A stretch of DNA of 64,000 nt from the NCBI RefSeq assembly GCF_013002705.1, contig NZ_JABEND010000003.1:124001-188000 (forward strand), read 5' to 3'. How positions within the stretch are numbered: the stretch's first letter is position 1; each line of letters starts with the position of its first letter. The notes beneath the pieces were generated by a model, which did not search any database, was not told where the DNA came from, and worked only from the letters and a program-made list of their open reading frames with translations. Below, piece after piece: positions 1 to 8,849 of this stretch. The position numbers were made by a program, and so were the translations under genes. The stretch comes from Nakamurella aerolata. Lineage in GTDB: Bacteria; Actinomycetota; Actinomycetes; Mycobacteriales; Nakamurellaceae.

Positions 1-1677
1 CTGCTGGAGCGGCTGGACCCGGCGACGGTGCGGCTGCCGAGGGAAGTGGCCATCGCGCTGCGGGACGGGCTGCCGTTGCGGGCCTGGCCGCGGCCGCCGG
101 AACTGCCCACCGCCTCCGCCGCGGACGCAGCCAGGGTGGACTCCACCGCTGCCGGGCAGGCGTTGGCGACGCTGGGTCTTGTCAAGGAGTTGATCGAGCT
201 GATCGGCGGGCGAGCCATCCCCGATCTGAAATCCGGTGGTATCGGGGTGCGCGAGTTGCGCCGGTTGGCGAAAGACCTGAAGACCGAAGAACATCGGGTG
301 GCGTTCGGTCTGGAACTGCTGCACACCGGCCGGCTGATCACCCAGGACACCGATCACCCCGAGCGCGCGGGCGCGTTGACCTGGCAGGTCACCGGGTTGG
401 CCGACGACTTTCTCGACCTGCCGGACGAGCAGGCCTGGGCCGAGCTGGCGATCGGCTGGCTCGCGCTGACCCGCGACCCGGCTCGGGCCGGGCGACCCGA
501 CCCGAACAGCGGCTCCGGTTCAAAAGCGTTGCCGGCCTTGGGTTCTGAGCTGACCTGGATTCGCGGGCCGGCCGATCGCCGGTTCTTGCTCGAGGCACTG
601 GCGAGCCTGCCGCCGGGGGCAGGGTTGAGCCACGGTGCCCTCGGCGAGTATCTCGGCTACCTGGCGCCGCAGCGCTCCGCCGCCCGCCGCAGCGCGCTGA
701 TCGACGACACCCTGCCGGAGGCCACCTGGCTCGGACTGGTGGCATTCGACGCGATCGCCGACGCCGGGCGGGTACTGCTCACCGACCCGGAACCCGGCCG
801 GCTGGCGGCCGCCCTCGCCGCCGCACTGCCGCCACCGGTGAACGAGGTGATGGTGCAGGCGGATCTGACCGTCGTCGCGCCGGGACGGCTGGCGCCCGCG
901 CTGGCCGAGCGCCTCGGTCAGGTGGCCGACCTGGAATCAGCGGGCATGGCCAGCGTCTACCGGGTGACCCCCGGCAGCATCCAGCGGGCCCTCGATTCCG
1001 GGCACAGTGCCACCGATCTGCACCGGCTGTTCAGCGAGCACTCCCGCACCCCGGTGCCGCAGGCGTTGAGCTATCTGATCGACGACACCGCCCGCCGGCA
1101 CGGGGTGCTCAGGGTGGGCAGCGCCGGCTGTTACCTGCGCAGCGACGACCCTGCGCTGCTGGCTCAGGCGGTGAGCGCGGCCGGCGCCGCCGGGTTCACC
1201 CTGCGGTTGCTCGCCCCGACCGTCGCTGTCGGTCCCGCTGACGCCGTCGATGTGCTGAATGCGTTGGCCGCCGGCGGTATCGGGGTGAGCGCCGAGGACG
1301 CCCGCGGCGTCGTCACCGACCTGCGTCGGCGCCCGAACCGGGCGCAACCGGCGCTGTTGCACCGGCGCCGCGAGCCGGCAGCACCGACCACCGAGCAGCT
1401 CACCAGGCTGGTCGACCGGCTGCTGGCCACCAGCGGCGGCGACGAGGTGCCGGACAGTCCGCAGTCGGTCACCGAGACCGTCACCGCGCTGCGGGAGGCG
1501 GTGGCCGGCTCGTACCCGGTGTGGATCACCTACGCCGAGCGGGACGGCTCCACCGTCACCCGCCACGTGCAGCCGGTGGTGGTGTCCGGCGGCAATCTCG
1601 TCGGTTTCGACCAGCTCCGCGGTTCGATGAGATCGTTTGCGCTGCACCGTATTTCCCGGGTATCGACCAGCCCCTGA
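1..1677 (+). CDS. XPB-associated helicase-like protein, 5'-truncated by window edge
   Basis: The reading frame is open from base 1, so the N terminus lies outside the window; a GTG at 28 is in frame but the upstream codons (LLERLDPATVRLPREV) read like the same protein. At least 558 residues remain. It resembles the actinobacterial helicase-associated family encoded beside XPB (mycobacterial Rv0862c type): many short winged-helix-like stretches and no Walker motifs. The last 60 residues (around YPVWITYAERDGSTVTRHV and ending FALHRISRV) look like a WYL-type ligand-sensing fold. A role with XPB in DNA repair or nucleic-acid remodelling is inferred from the family; the XPB gene here is about 8 kb downstream rather than adjacent. 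Confidence 0.7.
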   Translation: MLERLDPATVRLPREVAIALRDGLPLRAWPRPPELPTASAADAARVDSTAAGQALATLGLVKELIELIGGRAIPDLKSGGIGVRELRRLAKDLKTEEHRVAFGLELLHTGRLITQDTDHPERAGALTWQVTGLADDFLDLPDEQAWAELAIGWLALTRDPARAGRPDPNSGSGSKALPALGSELTWIRGPADRRFLLEALASLPPGAGLSHGALGEYLGYLAPQRSAARRSALIDDTLPEATWLGLVAFDAIADAGRVLLTDPEPGRLAAALAAALPPPVNEVMVQADLTVVAPGRLAPALAERLGQVADLESAGMASVYRVTPGSIQRALDSGHSATDLHRLFSEHSRTPVPQALSYLIDDTARRHGVLRVGSAGCYLRSDDPALLAQAVSAAGAAGFTLRLLAPTVAVGPADAVDVLNALAAGGIGVSAEDARGVVTDLRRRPNRAQPALLHRRREPAAPTTEQLTRLVDRLLATSGGDEVPDSPQSVTETVTALREAVAGSYPVWITYAERDGSTVTRHVQPVVVSGGNLVGFDQLRGSMRSFALHRISRVSTSP

Positions 1678-1689
1678 CGGCACCCCGCC

Positions 1690-3207
1690 TCACTGTCCGC
1701 CGGCTCGCCGCGGTGGCAGCGCCAGCGCCAGCACCGCGCCGAGCAGGATGAGCACGGTGATGGCCAGCGCGGCAGGACGCAGCGGCAGCGCCGCGCCCGT
1801 GGCCAGCCAGACCAGCAGCGCAAGGCCGAGCGCCGCACCGAACTGCTGGCCGGTGGTGGCGATGCCGGACGCGACACCCTGCTCGGCATCCGTGGTGTCG
1901 GTGGTGGCGGTGGCGAACATGGCGGTGAACACCACGCCCTGTCCCAGCGAGAACACCGCGGTCACCGGCAATACCAGCAGCCACGGTGCGTCCGTGGTCA
2001 CCACCAGCGCCAGCGCCAGCATTCCCAAGGCGCCCACCAGGTTTCCCGCCACCAGGGTGGCCCGCAGGCCGTACCTGGCGATCAGCCGTCCGCTGAGGTT
2101 GGTGCCGATCAGCACGGCGACGCACGGCACCACGAAGGCCAGCCCGGTCACCACCGGACTCAACTCCCGCACCCGCTGGAAGTAGTCGGTGAGGAAGTAG
2201 GCCACCGCACCGAAACCGGCCATGAACAGCAGCGTCGACCCGACACCGACGCTGAGGTAGGTGTTGCGGAACCGGCTGAGCGGTACCAGCGGATGCGCAG
2301 ATCGCCGCTCCACCACCAGGAATGCCGCACCGAGCAGCACGGCGAGCATCAGCATCCCGGCGGCCGCCGGCGCCGAGCCCTCGCCACCGGCCAGGGTGCC
2401 GCCGAGCACCAACGCCAGCGCCGCACCGGTGGACAGCACGGCGCCGGGCAGATCGACGCCGGCCCGGCGCTGCGCCCCGGTGTCGCGGCGAATGCCGCGC
2501 AGGCCGAGCAGAACCACCATCGCCACCAGCGGCAGATTGACGAAGAACACCGCCCGCCAGCCCCACCATTGGGTGAGCAGCCCGCCCAGCACCGACCCCA
2601 GCACCATGCCTGCCGAACCCGTCATTCCCCAGATGCCGAGCGCCCGGTTGCGCGCCGCGCCCTGCGGGAACCCGACGGTGAGGATGGCCAGCGTCGCGGG
2701 GGCGAGTGCGGCGCCGCCGAGGCCCTGGACCACCCGGCCGGCGATCAGCATCGCCGAGCCGTTGGCGAGGCCACCGATGGCGGAGCCGGCCGCGAACAGC
2801 GCCAGCCCGGTGAGGAACATCCGGCGGCGTCCCCACTGGTCGGCCAACCGCCCTGACAGCAACAGGAATCCGCCGAACGCCAACGCATAGCCGGAGACCA
2901 CCCACTGCCGGTTGCCGCCGTCCAGCCCGACCCCCGTCATGTCGGGCAGCGCCACGAAAACGATGTTGTAGTCCAGGCCGATCAACAACTGGGCCAGGGC
3001 GACGGCCGCCAGCAACACCCCGCTGTTGCCCGCTGCGCTGCTACTCCCCCCGATCCCACTGACCTCACCGTCGGTCGCCGCAGCGGCGTTCCCGCTGTCG
3101 CCGCTGACCCCGCTGTCGCCGCTGATCCCGCTGCTCCGGCTGTTGCCGGCGGCTCCCCGCGCTGTCGCGGCGCGGCGGCCGCAATCTGAATGCGCCTCGA
3201 TCGTCAT
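1690..3207 (-). CDS. DHA2-family MFS multidrug efflux transporter
   Basis: A 505-aa integral membrane protein with about 14 hydrophobic segments, the size of the EmrB/QacA (DHA2) drug:H+ antiporters. MFS motif A is visible as GRLADQWGRRRMF and motif C-like glycines follow in the fifth helix (GSAGMVLGSVLGG). The first ~45 residues are a Ser/Gly/Asp-rich tail before helix 1. ATG at 3207 is preferred because AGGAGAG sits just upstream; an in-frame ATG at 3225 has a poorer site. It is transcribed divergently from a MarR regulator across an operator-like region, so it is probably a MarR-controlled exporter. The substrate cannot be deduced. Confidence 0.85.
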   Translation of the reverse strand: MTIEAHSDCGRRAATARGAAGNSRSSGISGDSGVSGDSGNAAAATDGEVSGIGGSSSAAGNSGVLLAAVALAQLLIGLDYNIVFVALPDMTGVGLDGGNRQWVVSGYALAFGGFLLLSGRLADQWGRRRMFLTGLALFAAGSAIGGLANGSAMLIAGRVVQGLGGAALAPATLAILTVGFPQGAARNRALGIWGMTGSAGMVLGSVLGGLLTQWWGWRAVFFVNLPLVAMVVLLGLRGIRRDTGAQRRAGVDLPGAVLSTGAALALVLGGTLAGGEGSAPAAAGMLMLAVLLGAAFLVVERRSAHPLVPLSRFRNTYLSVGVGSTLLFMAGFGAVAYFLTDYFQRVRELSPVVTGLAFVVPCVAVLIGTNLSGRLIARYGLRATLVAGNLVGALGMLALALVVTTDAPWLLVLPVTAVFSLGQGVVFTAMFATATTDTTDAEQGVASGIATTGQQFGAALGLALLVWLATGAALPLRPAALAITVLILLGAVLALALPPRRAGGQ

Positions 3208-3228
3208 GCCGGGCTCTCCTCGCATTAG

Positions 3229-3270
3229 TCCGAGTTCGGATGATTCGAGTTCGGACCATAACAGTTCGGA
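3229..3270. promoter_or_regulatory. MarR operator region between efflux pump and regulator
   Basis: AGTTCGGA occurs three times at 3233, 3248 and 3263, spaced exactly 15 bp apart. The first copy is part of a palindrome, TCCGAGTTCGGA (3229-3240). It lies between the divergent starts at 3207 and 3295, where a MarR dimer would be expected to repress both genes. The assignment as an operator is inference. Confidence 0.5.
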
Positions 3271-3294
3271 GTGTCCGGTGGTAGAGTGGTCGGC

Positions 3295-3705
3295 ATGAAG
3301 GACACCGCGGCCGCTGCACACCAGGAGCTGGCCGGAGTGCTGGCCAGGGCAGCATGGGCGGTGGCGTCGCACTGTCGCCAGGTCGGCGACAAGCTGGGGA
3401 TCACCGCGACCCAGGTGGTGGCGCTGCGCGAGCTGTCCGAACCGATGACGCTGAAGTCGTTGGCGCACAAGATGGCCTGCGAGGCCTCCAACGCCAGCTA
3501 CATCGTCGAGCGGATGCACGAGCAGGGGCTGATCGAGCGGCGGGAACATCCCGGCGACCGCCGCGCCAAGCAGGTGGTGCTCACCGCGAAGGGCCGCTCC
3601 TGCCGGCAACACGTGCTGGACGAACTGCGCGCCAGCTCGCCGTTGAACGCGCTGAGCGAGCGTGAGGTCAACGCTCTCGGCCGGCTGCTGCCGGCCATCG
3701 GCTGA
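3295..3705 (+). CDS. MarR-family transcriptional regulator
   Basis: A 136-aa winged-helix protein of usual MarR length. The recognition-helix region (MTLKSLAHKMACEASNASY) is followed by the wing with the diagnostic DRR (HPGDRRAKQVVLTAKG). ATG at 3295 is used; the longer frame from 3271 lacks a start with a ribosome-binding site. It diverges from the DHA2 efflux pump and probably autoregulates and represses it through the repeats at 3229-3270. The inducer is unknown. Confidence 0.88.
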   Translation: MKDTAAAAHQELAGVLARAAWAVASHCRQVGDKLGITATQVVALRELSEPMTLKSLAHKMACEASNASYIVERMHEQGLIERREHPGDRRAKQVVLTAKGRSCRQHVLDELRASSPLNALSEREVNALGRLLPAIG

Positions 3706-3845
3706 ACCAGGTCACCCGCAATCGGCCAGGTTCCGGCCACCGCCGGCTGAACGATCAGATGTCGCGAATCGCCGGCTGGTACGCATCTCGAGGCAAAAAT
3801 CGGCCGCCACATCGCAACGAGCCGCCGATCGACGACACGTCCGGG

Positions 3846-4205
3846 TCAGGCCGCGGCGGGCTGGGCGGGCGGCTGCAGCCGGCCGGTGCGGGTGGCCCAG
3901 CGTTCGAACCAGATGGTGGCCAGCGGAGGGATGGAGGCGGCCAGCGCCAGCACGGTGGTCCACAGCAGCGGCCAGCGCTGCACCCGTGCGGTCGCGATGG
4001 CGATCACCACGTAGCCGATGAAGATCGCACCGTGGATCGGGCCGAAAATGCTGACGCCGACGTCGGTGCTGCGCACGATCCACTTGAAGAACATGCCGAT
4101 CAGCAGCCCGACCCAGCTCACCGCCTCCAGGATCGCCACGGCGCGGAACGCCTTCGTCCACTGCTCGGCGGACACGCGTGCGGTCGGTCGGGCGGAGACA
4201 GACAC
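3846..4205 (-). CDS. DUF3817 small membrane protein
   Basis: A 119-aa protein with three hydrophobic segments, typical of the actinobacterial DUF3817 family: conserved features include the FRAVAILEAVSWVGLLIGMFFKW first helix region and the GPIHG motif before helix 2. The GTG at 4205 is chosen because AGGAA precedes it; the longer frame to 4304 adds an Arg/Pro-rich stretch unlike the family. Family function is not known. The gene stands alone, tail-to-tail with the marR unit across 140 bp without recognisable features. Confidence 0.75.
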   Translation of the reverse strand: MSVSARPTARVSAEQWTKAFRAVAILEAVSWVGLLIGMFFKWIVRSTDVGVSIFGPIHGAIFIGYVVIAIATARVQRWPLLWTTVLALAASIPPLATIWFERWATRTGRLQPPAQPAAA

Positions 4206-4418
4206 GTCAATTCCTGTTCGTTGTCGAAGCGGGACTGCCCTCCATAGTGCCGGAGAGCCCAGCCGCCGCCGGCCGCACGGTTGCCGCGGCCGGAGCTGCC
4301 GCACGAGGCCTGGGGATTACTCCGCGCGCCGCTGCCCACACGCGGGATACTGGCTGATGCAGGTATCCGGCAAGAGCGCGAACCGAGCGTGTGTTCGACG
4401 CCGAGCAGGGGAGGAATC

Positions 4419-5564
4419 GTGACGGTCAGGATCGACGTCTCGCCTTCCGTGCTGGACTGGGCCCTCAGTGTGACCCAAGCCGACCGGGGATCTCTCCAGC
4501 GTCGATTCGCGGTAGCCGGCTGGCAGACGGGGCAGGCACGGCCCACCCTCAATCAGCTCAGGGACTTCGCACGCGCAGCCGGAGTTCCATTCGGTTACCT
4601 GGTACTCGCGGACCCGCCGCGCTGGACGCTGCCGATAGCGGATTTCCGGGAGGGGTTCGAACAGCGGACGGTTCCCAGCGCAAACCTCATCGCGGTGGTC
4701 AGCCAGTCTCAGCGACGTCAGGAGTGGTACCGCGAATACGCGCTTGGTATTGGCATCGAGCCGCTCTCGTTCGTCGGCTCCGCTGCCGCAGCAGAACCTT
4801 TCCAAGCTGCGGCCACGATCAGAGCCGCTCTGCACTCTGACGTTTCGGAACGGTACGGGGGCTGGGACGACACCCGGAAGGTCATGCTCCGTAACTTCGA
4901 AGCGCTCGGCGGCCTCACCGTCGCCACCTCCGTCGTCGGCAACAACTCCCATCGCCGACTGGACGAGAAGGAGTTCAGGGGGTTCACCCTCGTCGATCAG
5001 GTTGCGCCGCTGGTATTTGTGAACACCAGCCAGACGGTCAACGGCCAGATCTTCACCCTCGCTCACGAGTTTGCCCACGTATGGCGAGGCATCAGCGGAA
5101 TCGGTGACGAGGAGCCACGGAGCCGGCATCGGGGTGTGATCGAACGCTGGTGCAACGCCGTCGCGTCCGAGATCCTTGTTCCCAGGGCCGAATTGGAGCG
5201 TCGTTACCCTGAGGTAGAAGGACTGCCCCTGCCCGATCTGCTCGACAGGCTGGCGCACGACTTTCGTTGCGGGACCCTGGTTGTTTTGCAAGCGCTCCGC
5301 GACGCCGGACTCCGGCGATTCGAGAGCTTCGACACAACGTACGACCGCGAAAGCCAACGCTTAGCGACGCTTGCGAACGCCACCACATCGGCGGGCGGGG
5401 ATTCCTACAATGTCTATCCGTTTCGCGTGGGAGAACGCCTGTCGCGCGCATTGATCTCCGATGCACTGGAAGGCCGTACCTCCATCGCTGACGCCATGCA
5501 ACTCATGTCCATGAAGTCGCTCAGCACCTTCGATGAGTACGCGAAGCGGCTCGGAGCAGCCTGA
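4419..5564 (+). CDS. ImmA/IrrE-type metallopeptidase (COG2856)
   Basis: A 381-aa protein. The first ~70 residues resemble the XRE-like helical front end of this family (GSLQRRFAVAGWQTGQARPT, then LRDFARAAGVPFGYLVLADPP). The zinc peptidase signature is LAHEFAHVWRG (residues about 211-221, HExxH variant HEFAH), followed by a downstream acidic stretch and NAVASEILVP, both typical of ImmA/IrrE. Related proteins cleave repressors or antitoxins. GTG at 4419 follows GGGGAGGA. The stop overlaps the ATG of the next gene (TGATG), so the two are translationally coupled. The pairing suggests a toxin-antitoxin-like or stress-control module. By eye it is lower in G+C than its neighbours. Confidence 0.82.
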   Translation: MTVRIDVSPSVLDWALSVTQADRGSLQRRFAVAGWQTGQARPTLNQLRDFARAAGVPFGYLVLADPPRWTLPIADFREGFEQRTVPSANLIAVVSQSQRRQEWYREYALGIGIEPLSFVGSAAAAEPFQAAATIRAALHSDVSERYGGWDDTRKVMLRNFEALGGLTVATSVVGNNSHRRLDEKEFRGFTLVDQVAPLVFVNTSQTVNGQIFTLAHEFAHVWRGISGIGDEEPRSRHRGVIERWCNAVASEILVPRAELERRYPEVEGLPLPDLLDRLAHDFRCGTLVVLQALRDAGLRRFESFDTTYDRESQRLATLANATTSAGGDSYNVYPFRVGERLSRALISDALEGRTSIADAMQLMSMKSLSTFDEYAKRLGAA

Positions 5565-6049
5565 TGTACTTGCTCGACGCCAACGTATTCATGGAGGCGA
5601 GCAGGCTCTATTACAGCTTCGAGTTGGCACCGGGATTCTGGCGCTGGCTTGCGGATCCGTCGATGCTCGGCCGCGTCGCTTCGATTCCCGCCGTGCGAGA
5701 TGAGATCACAGCCGGGAAGGGAGACCTGGTCAGCTGGGCCCGCACCCTACCGAGCTCTTTCTGGCTACCGGATTCGGCTGGCGTTGCCACTGCACTCGTC
5801 GAGTTGGCGAACTGGGCCACCGCCCCGGAGCGCGCCTACCGCCAGGAAGCGATCGACCTCTTCCTTGGCTCGGCCGACTACCAACTGATTGCTCATGCCA
5901 TGGCATCCGGCGCGACGGTCGTCACCCGGGAGCAGCGCGCACCAGGCGCAAAGAGGGTCATCAAGATCCCCGATGCGTGCGATTCGCACGGCCTCGCCAG
6001 TACCGATCCGTTTACGACATTTCGCGCACTGGGCCTGCGATTGACCTGA
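5564..6049 (+). CDS. DUF4411 PIN-domain protein, probable ribonuclease toxin
   Basis: A 161-aa PIN-like protein. The opening MYLLDANVFMEA carries the first catalytic Asp; the later acidic positions fall in AVRDEI and SADYQLIAHA, and GATVVTREQ matches the core strand of the fold. Length and the C-terminal IPDACDSHG fit DUF4411, a family regularly encoded directly after COG2856 peptidases. The start codon overlaps the upstream stop by one base. A nuclease toxin whose activity is controlled by the upstream protein is the natural reading, but this rests on family context. Confidence 0.78.
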   Translation: MYLLDANVFMEASRLYYSFELAPGFWRWLADPSMLGRVASIPAVRDEITAGKGDLVSWARTLPSSFWLPDSAGVATALVELANWATAPERAYRQEAIDLFLGSADYQLIAHAMASGATVVTREQRAPGAKRVIKIPDACDSHGLASTDPFTTFRALGLRLT

Positions 6050-6150
6050 GCATTCGACGACCGGTGGCGGTACCGACGCTGCGTGCTGCCAACCGACGCC
6101 AAGCGGACGGCACAGCGCAACGGGGCCGCTGCTGCGCGGTCCAGTCCGGG

Positions 6151-8841
6151 TCAGCCCACTGCGGTCGACAGCGGCCCGACATCGGTGACGGTGAGCACCA
6201 CCTCGCCGGCCTCGTCGGAGGCGGCCAGGTCGACGGTGCCGGTGATGCCCCAGTCGTGGTCGCCCTCGGGATCGTCGAACACCTGGCGCACCTGCCACTG
6301 GCCCGGCGCCTTGCTGATGTGCAGCAACGCTGGGCTGCGGGCGTCCGGGCCGATGCCGAGGTTCGGCCCGTATTCGCCGGCATAGCCGTCCATGGCCGCC
6401 TGCCAGCGGGCGGCGGTCCAGCCGCCGGGCCCGGACTCCAACTCCCCCAAGGCTTCCCAGGCGCCGCGGGCGGCCAGCTCAACCCGCCGGAACAGCGCAT
6501 TGCGGACCAGCACGGTGAACCCGCGCTCGTTGCCGCTGATGCCGCGGGGCGCGCTGGGTGGGCGAAGCTCGCCGTCGGAGTCCACCTGATCGGCCGGGTG
6601 GGTGAGCGCCTCCCACTCGTCCAACAAGCTGGAGTCGACGCCGCGCACCACCTCGCCGAGCCAGGCGATCAGATCGTCCAGCTCGGCACTGCGGGCGCTG
6701 GCCGGCACCATCCGCCGCAGCGTCCGGTAGGCGTCCGACAGGTACCGCAGCAGCACCCCCTCGGAACGAGCCAGCCCGTAGAACGAGATGTACTCGTTGA
6801 ACGTCATCGCCCGCTCGTACAGGTCGCGCACCACCGACTTCGGCTCCGGCGCGAACTCCGACACCCACGGATGCCCGCGCCGGTAGCTGGTGAATCCCGC
6901 ATCGAGCAGTTCGGCCAGGGGTTGCGGGTACTCGACGTCCTCCAGCAGCTCCATCCGCTCGTCGTACTCGATGCCATCGGCCTTCATCGCCGCCACCGCC
7001 TCACCGCGGGCGTGGAAGCGTTGCGCGGCAAGCACAACCCCAGGACTGTCCAGCACCGACTCCACCACGCTCACCACATCGAGGTGGTACGTCTCGGCAT
7101 CGGCGTCGAGCAACTCCAACGCGGCCAGCGCGAACGGGGCGAGCGGTTGGTCCAGCGCAAAGTCCGGCGGCAGGTCGACCGTGAGCACGTAGCGGCGGCC
7201 GAGCTCGTCCGGCTCGTCCAGCCGGCGCACCACCCCGGCGGCGAGCAGCCCACGGCCGATCGCGATGGCCCGCAACAGGTGTCGCCGTTGCCGCTCCCGC
7301 GGCTCGTGCGAGGTCTCGATCAGCCGGCGGATGGCGGTGACGGCGTCGCCCGGCCGGCCCAGCATGCCGAGCACGACGGTGTGGGTGATGGCCAGATGCG
7401 AGGTCAGTTGCTCCGGCTGCGCGCTCACCAACCGCTCAAAGGTCTTGTCGCTCCACGAGACGAAACCCTCCGGTGGCTTGCGGCGCACCACCTTTCGGCG
7501 TTTGGCCGGGTCATCGCCGGCCTTGGCCAGCAGCCTGGCGTTCTCGATCTCGTGCTCCGGCGCCAGCACCACAACGTCGCCGGCGGTGTCGAACCCGGCG
7601 CGGCCGGCCCGGCCGGCCACCTGATGGAACTCGCGGGCGTTCAGCAGCCGGGTGCGCTGCCCGTCGTACTTGCTGAGCCCGGTCAGCAGCACCGTGCGGA
7701 TCGGCACGTTGATGCCGACCCCGAGGGTGTCGGTGCCGCTGATCACCTTCAGCAGGCCGGCCTGCGCCAGTTTCTCCACCAGCCGCCGGTACTTGGGCAG
7801 CATCCCGGCATGGTGCACGCCGATGCCGTGCCTCAGCACCCGGGACAGGGTCTTGCCGAACTTGCTGCTGAACCGGAAATCGCCGATGAACTCGGCGATC
7901 TTGTCGCGCTGCGCGCGGTCGGCCACCGCGATCGAGGTGAGCGCCTGGGCCCGCTCCAGCGCCGCCTGCTGGGTGAAGTGCACCAGGTACACCGGCGCCC
8001 TGTGGGTCTGCAGCAGTTCGGTGAGGTGCTCCTGCAGCGGCTCGGTGACGTAGTTGTAGAACAACGGGATCGGCCGCTGCACTCCGGTCAGCACGGCCAC
8101 CTCGCGGCCGGTTCTTTCCCGCAGATCGTCGGCGAAGAAGTCGACGTTGCCCAGCGTTGCGCTCATCAACACGAACTGGGTCTGCGGCAGTTCCAGCAGC
8201 GGCACCTGCCACGCCCAGCCGCGCTGCGGGTCGCCGTAGTAGTGGAACTCGTCCATCACCGCGACGTCGACACCGTCCGCCGGCGCGGTCACGGCCGCCG
8301 CGGTGCCGCCGGTGCGCAGCGCCACCCCGGCGAGAATCTCTGCGGTGCAACAGATCACCGGGGCATGCGGGTTCACCGACGAGTCGCCGGTGATCATCCC
8401 GACGTTCTCGGCACCGAACAAGTCGACCAGCTCGAAGAACTTCTCGCTCACCAACGCCTTGATCGGCGCGGTGTAAAAGCCCCTGCGGCCGTGCGCGAGG
8501 GCGTTGAACAGCGCCGCCACGGCGATCAGGCTCTTCCCCGAACCCGTTGGGGTGGCGGCAATCACGTGCGAGCCGGCGACGATCTCCAGCGCCGCCTCTT
8601 CCTGGTGCGGGTACAGCTCCCGCCCGGAGGCAGCGGCCCATTCGGTGAAGAGCTCGAGCACCCGGTCAGGGTCGGGCAGCGACCCTCGGCCGTCCGGCAG
8701 CAGATCGATCAGCCGGGAGCGCCCGGCCTGGCCGGCGGATTCAGCGAGTCCGGAAGAATCAGCGGGTCCGGAACAGGCGGCGCTCTCGGAGGGGGCGGCG
8801 GGTTCGGAAGATTCGGCGGTGTCGGAAGATTCAGCCGTCAA
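6151..8841 (-). CDS. DEAD/DEAH-box helicase with DUF3516 C-terminal domain
   Basis: An ~896-aa SF2 helicase. Walker A is ATPTGSGKSLI (about residue 100), the Walker B box is DEFH (VMDEFHYYGDP, about residue 195), motif III is SATLG and motif VI is QVAGRAGRAGFD. The second half (PPEGFVSWSDKTFERLV onward) matches the DUF3516 type of actinobacterial RNA/DNA helicases related to Ski2/Mtr4-like enzymes. The start is uncertain: the TTG at 8841 gives a 45-residue Ser/Glu/Ala-rich head, and the longer frame to 9399 only overlaps the upstream gene out of frame. It begins 8 bases before the upstream stop ends, so coupling is likely. Confidence 0.82.
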   Translation of the reverse strand: MTAESSDTAESSEPAAPSESAACSGPADSSGLAESAGQAGRSRLIDLLPDGRGSLPDPDRVLELFTEWAAASGRELYPHQEEAALEIVAGSHVIAATPTGSGKSLIAVAALFNALAHGRRGFYTAPIKALVSEKFFELVDLFGAENVGMITGDSSVNPHAPVICCTAEILAGVALRTGGTAAAVTAPADGVDVAVMDEFHYYGDPQRGWAWQVPLLELPQTQFVLMSATLGNVDFFADDLRERTGREVAVLTGVQRPIPLFYNYVTEPLQEHLTELLQTHRAPVYLVHFTQQAALERAQALTSIAVADRAQRDKIAEFIGDFRFSSKFGKTLSRVLRHGIGVHHAGMLPKYRRLVEKLAQAGLLKVISGTDTLGVGINVPIRTVLLTGLSKYDGQRTRLLNAREFHQVAGRAGRAGFDTAGDVVVLAPEHEIENARLLAKAGDDPAKRRKVVRRKPPEGFVSWSDKTFERLVSAQPEQLTSHLAITHTVVLGMLGRPGDAVTAIRRLIETSHEPRERQRRHLLRAIAIGRGLLAAGVVRRLDEPDELGRRYVLTVDLPPDFALDQPLAPFALAALELLDADAETYHLDVVSVVESVLDSPGVVLAAQRFHARGEAVAAMKADGIEYDERMELLEDVEYPQPLAELLDAGFTSYRRGHPWVSEFAPEPKSVVRDLYERAMTFNEYISFYGLARSEGVLLRYLSDAYRTLRRMVPASARSAELDDLIAWLGEVVRGVDSSLLDEWEALTHPADQVDSDGELRPPSAPRGISGNERGFTVLVRNALFRRVELAARGAWEALGELESGPGGWTAARWQAAMDGYAGEYGPNLGIGPDARSPALLHISKAPGQWQVRQVFDDPEGDHDWGITGTVDLAASDEAGEVVLTVTDVGPLSTAVG

Positions 8842-8849
8842 GAGCGGGG

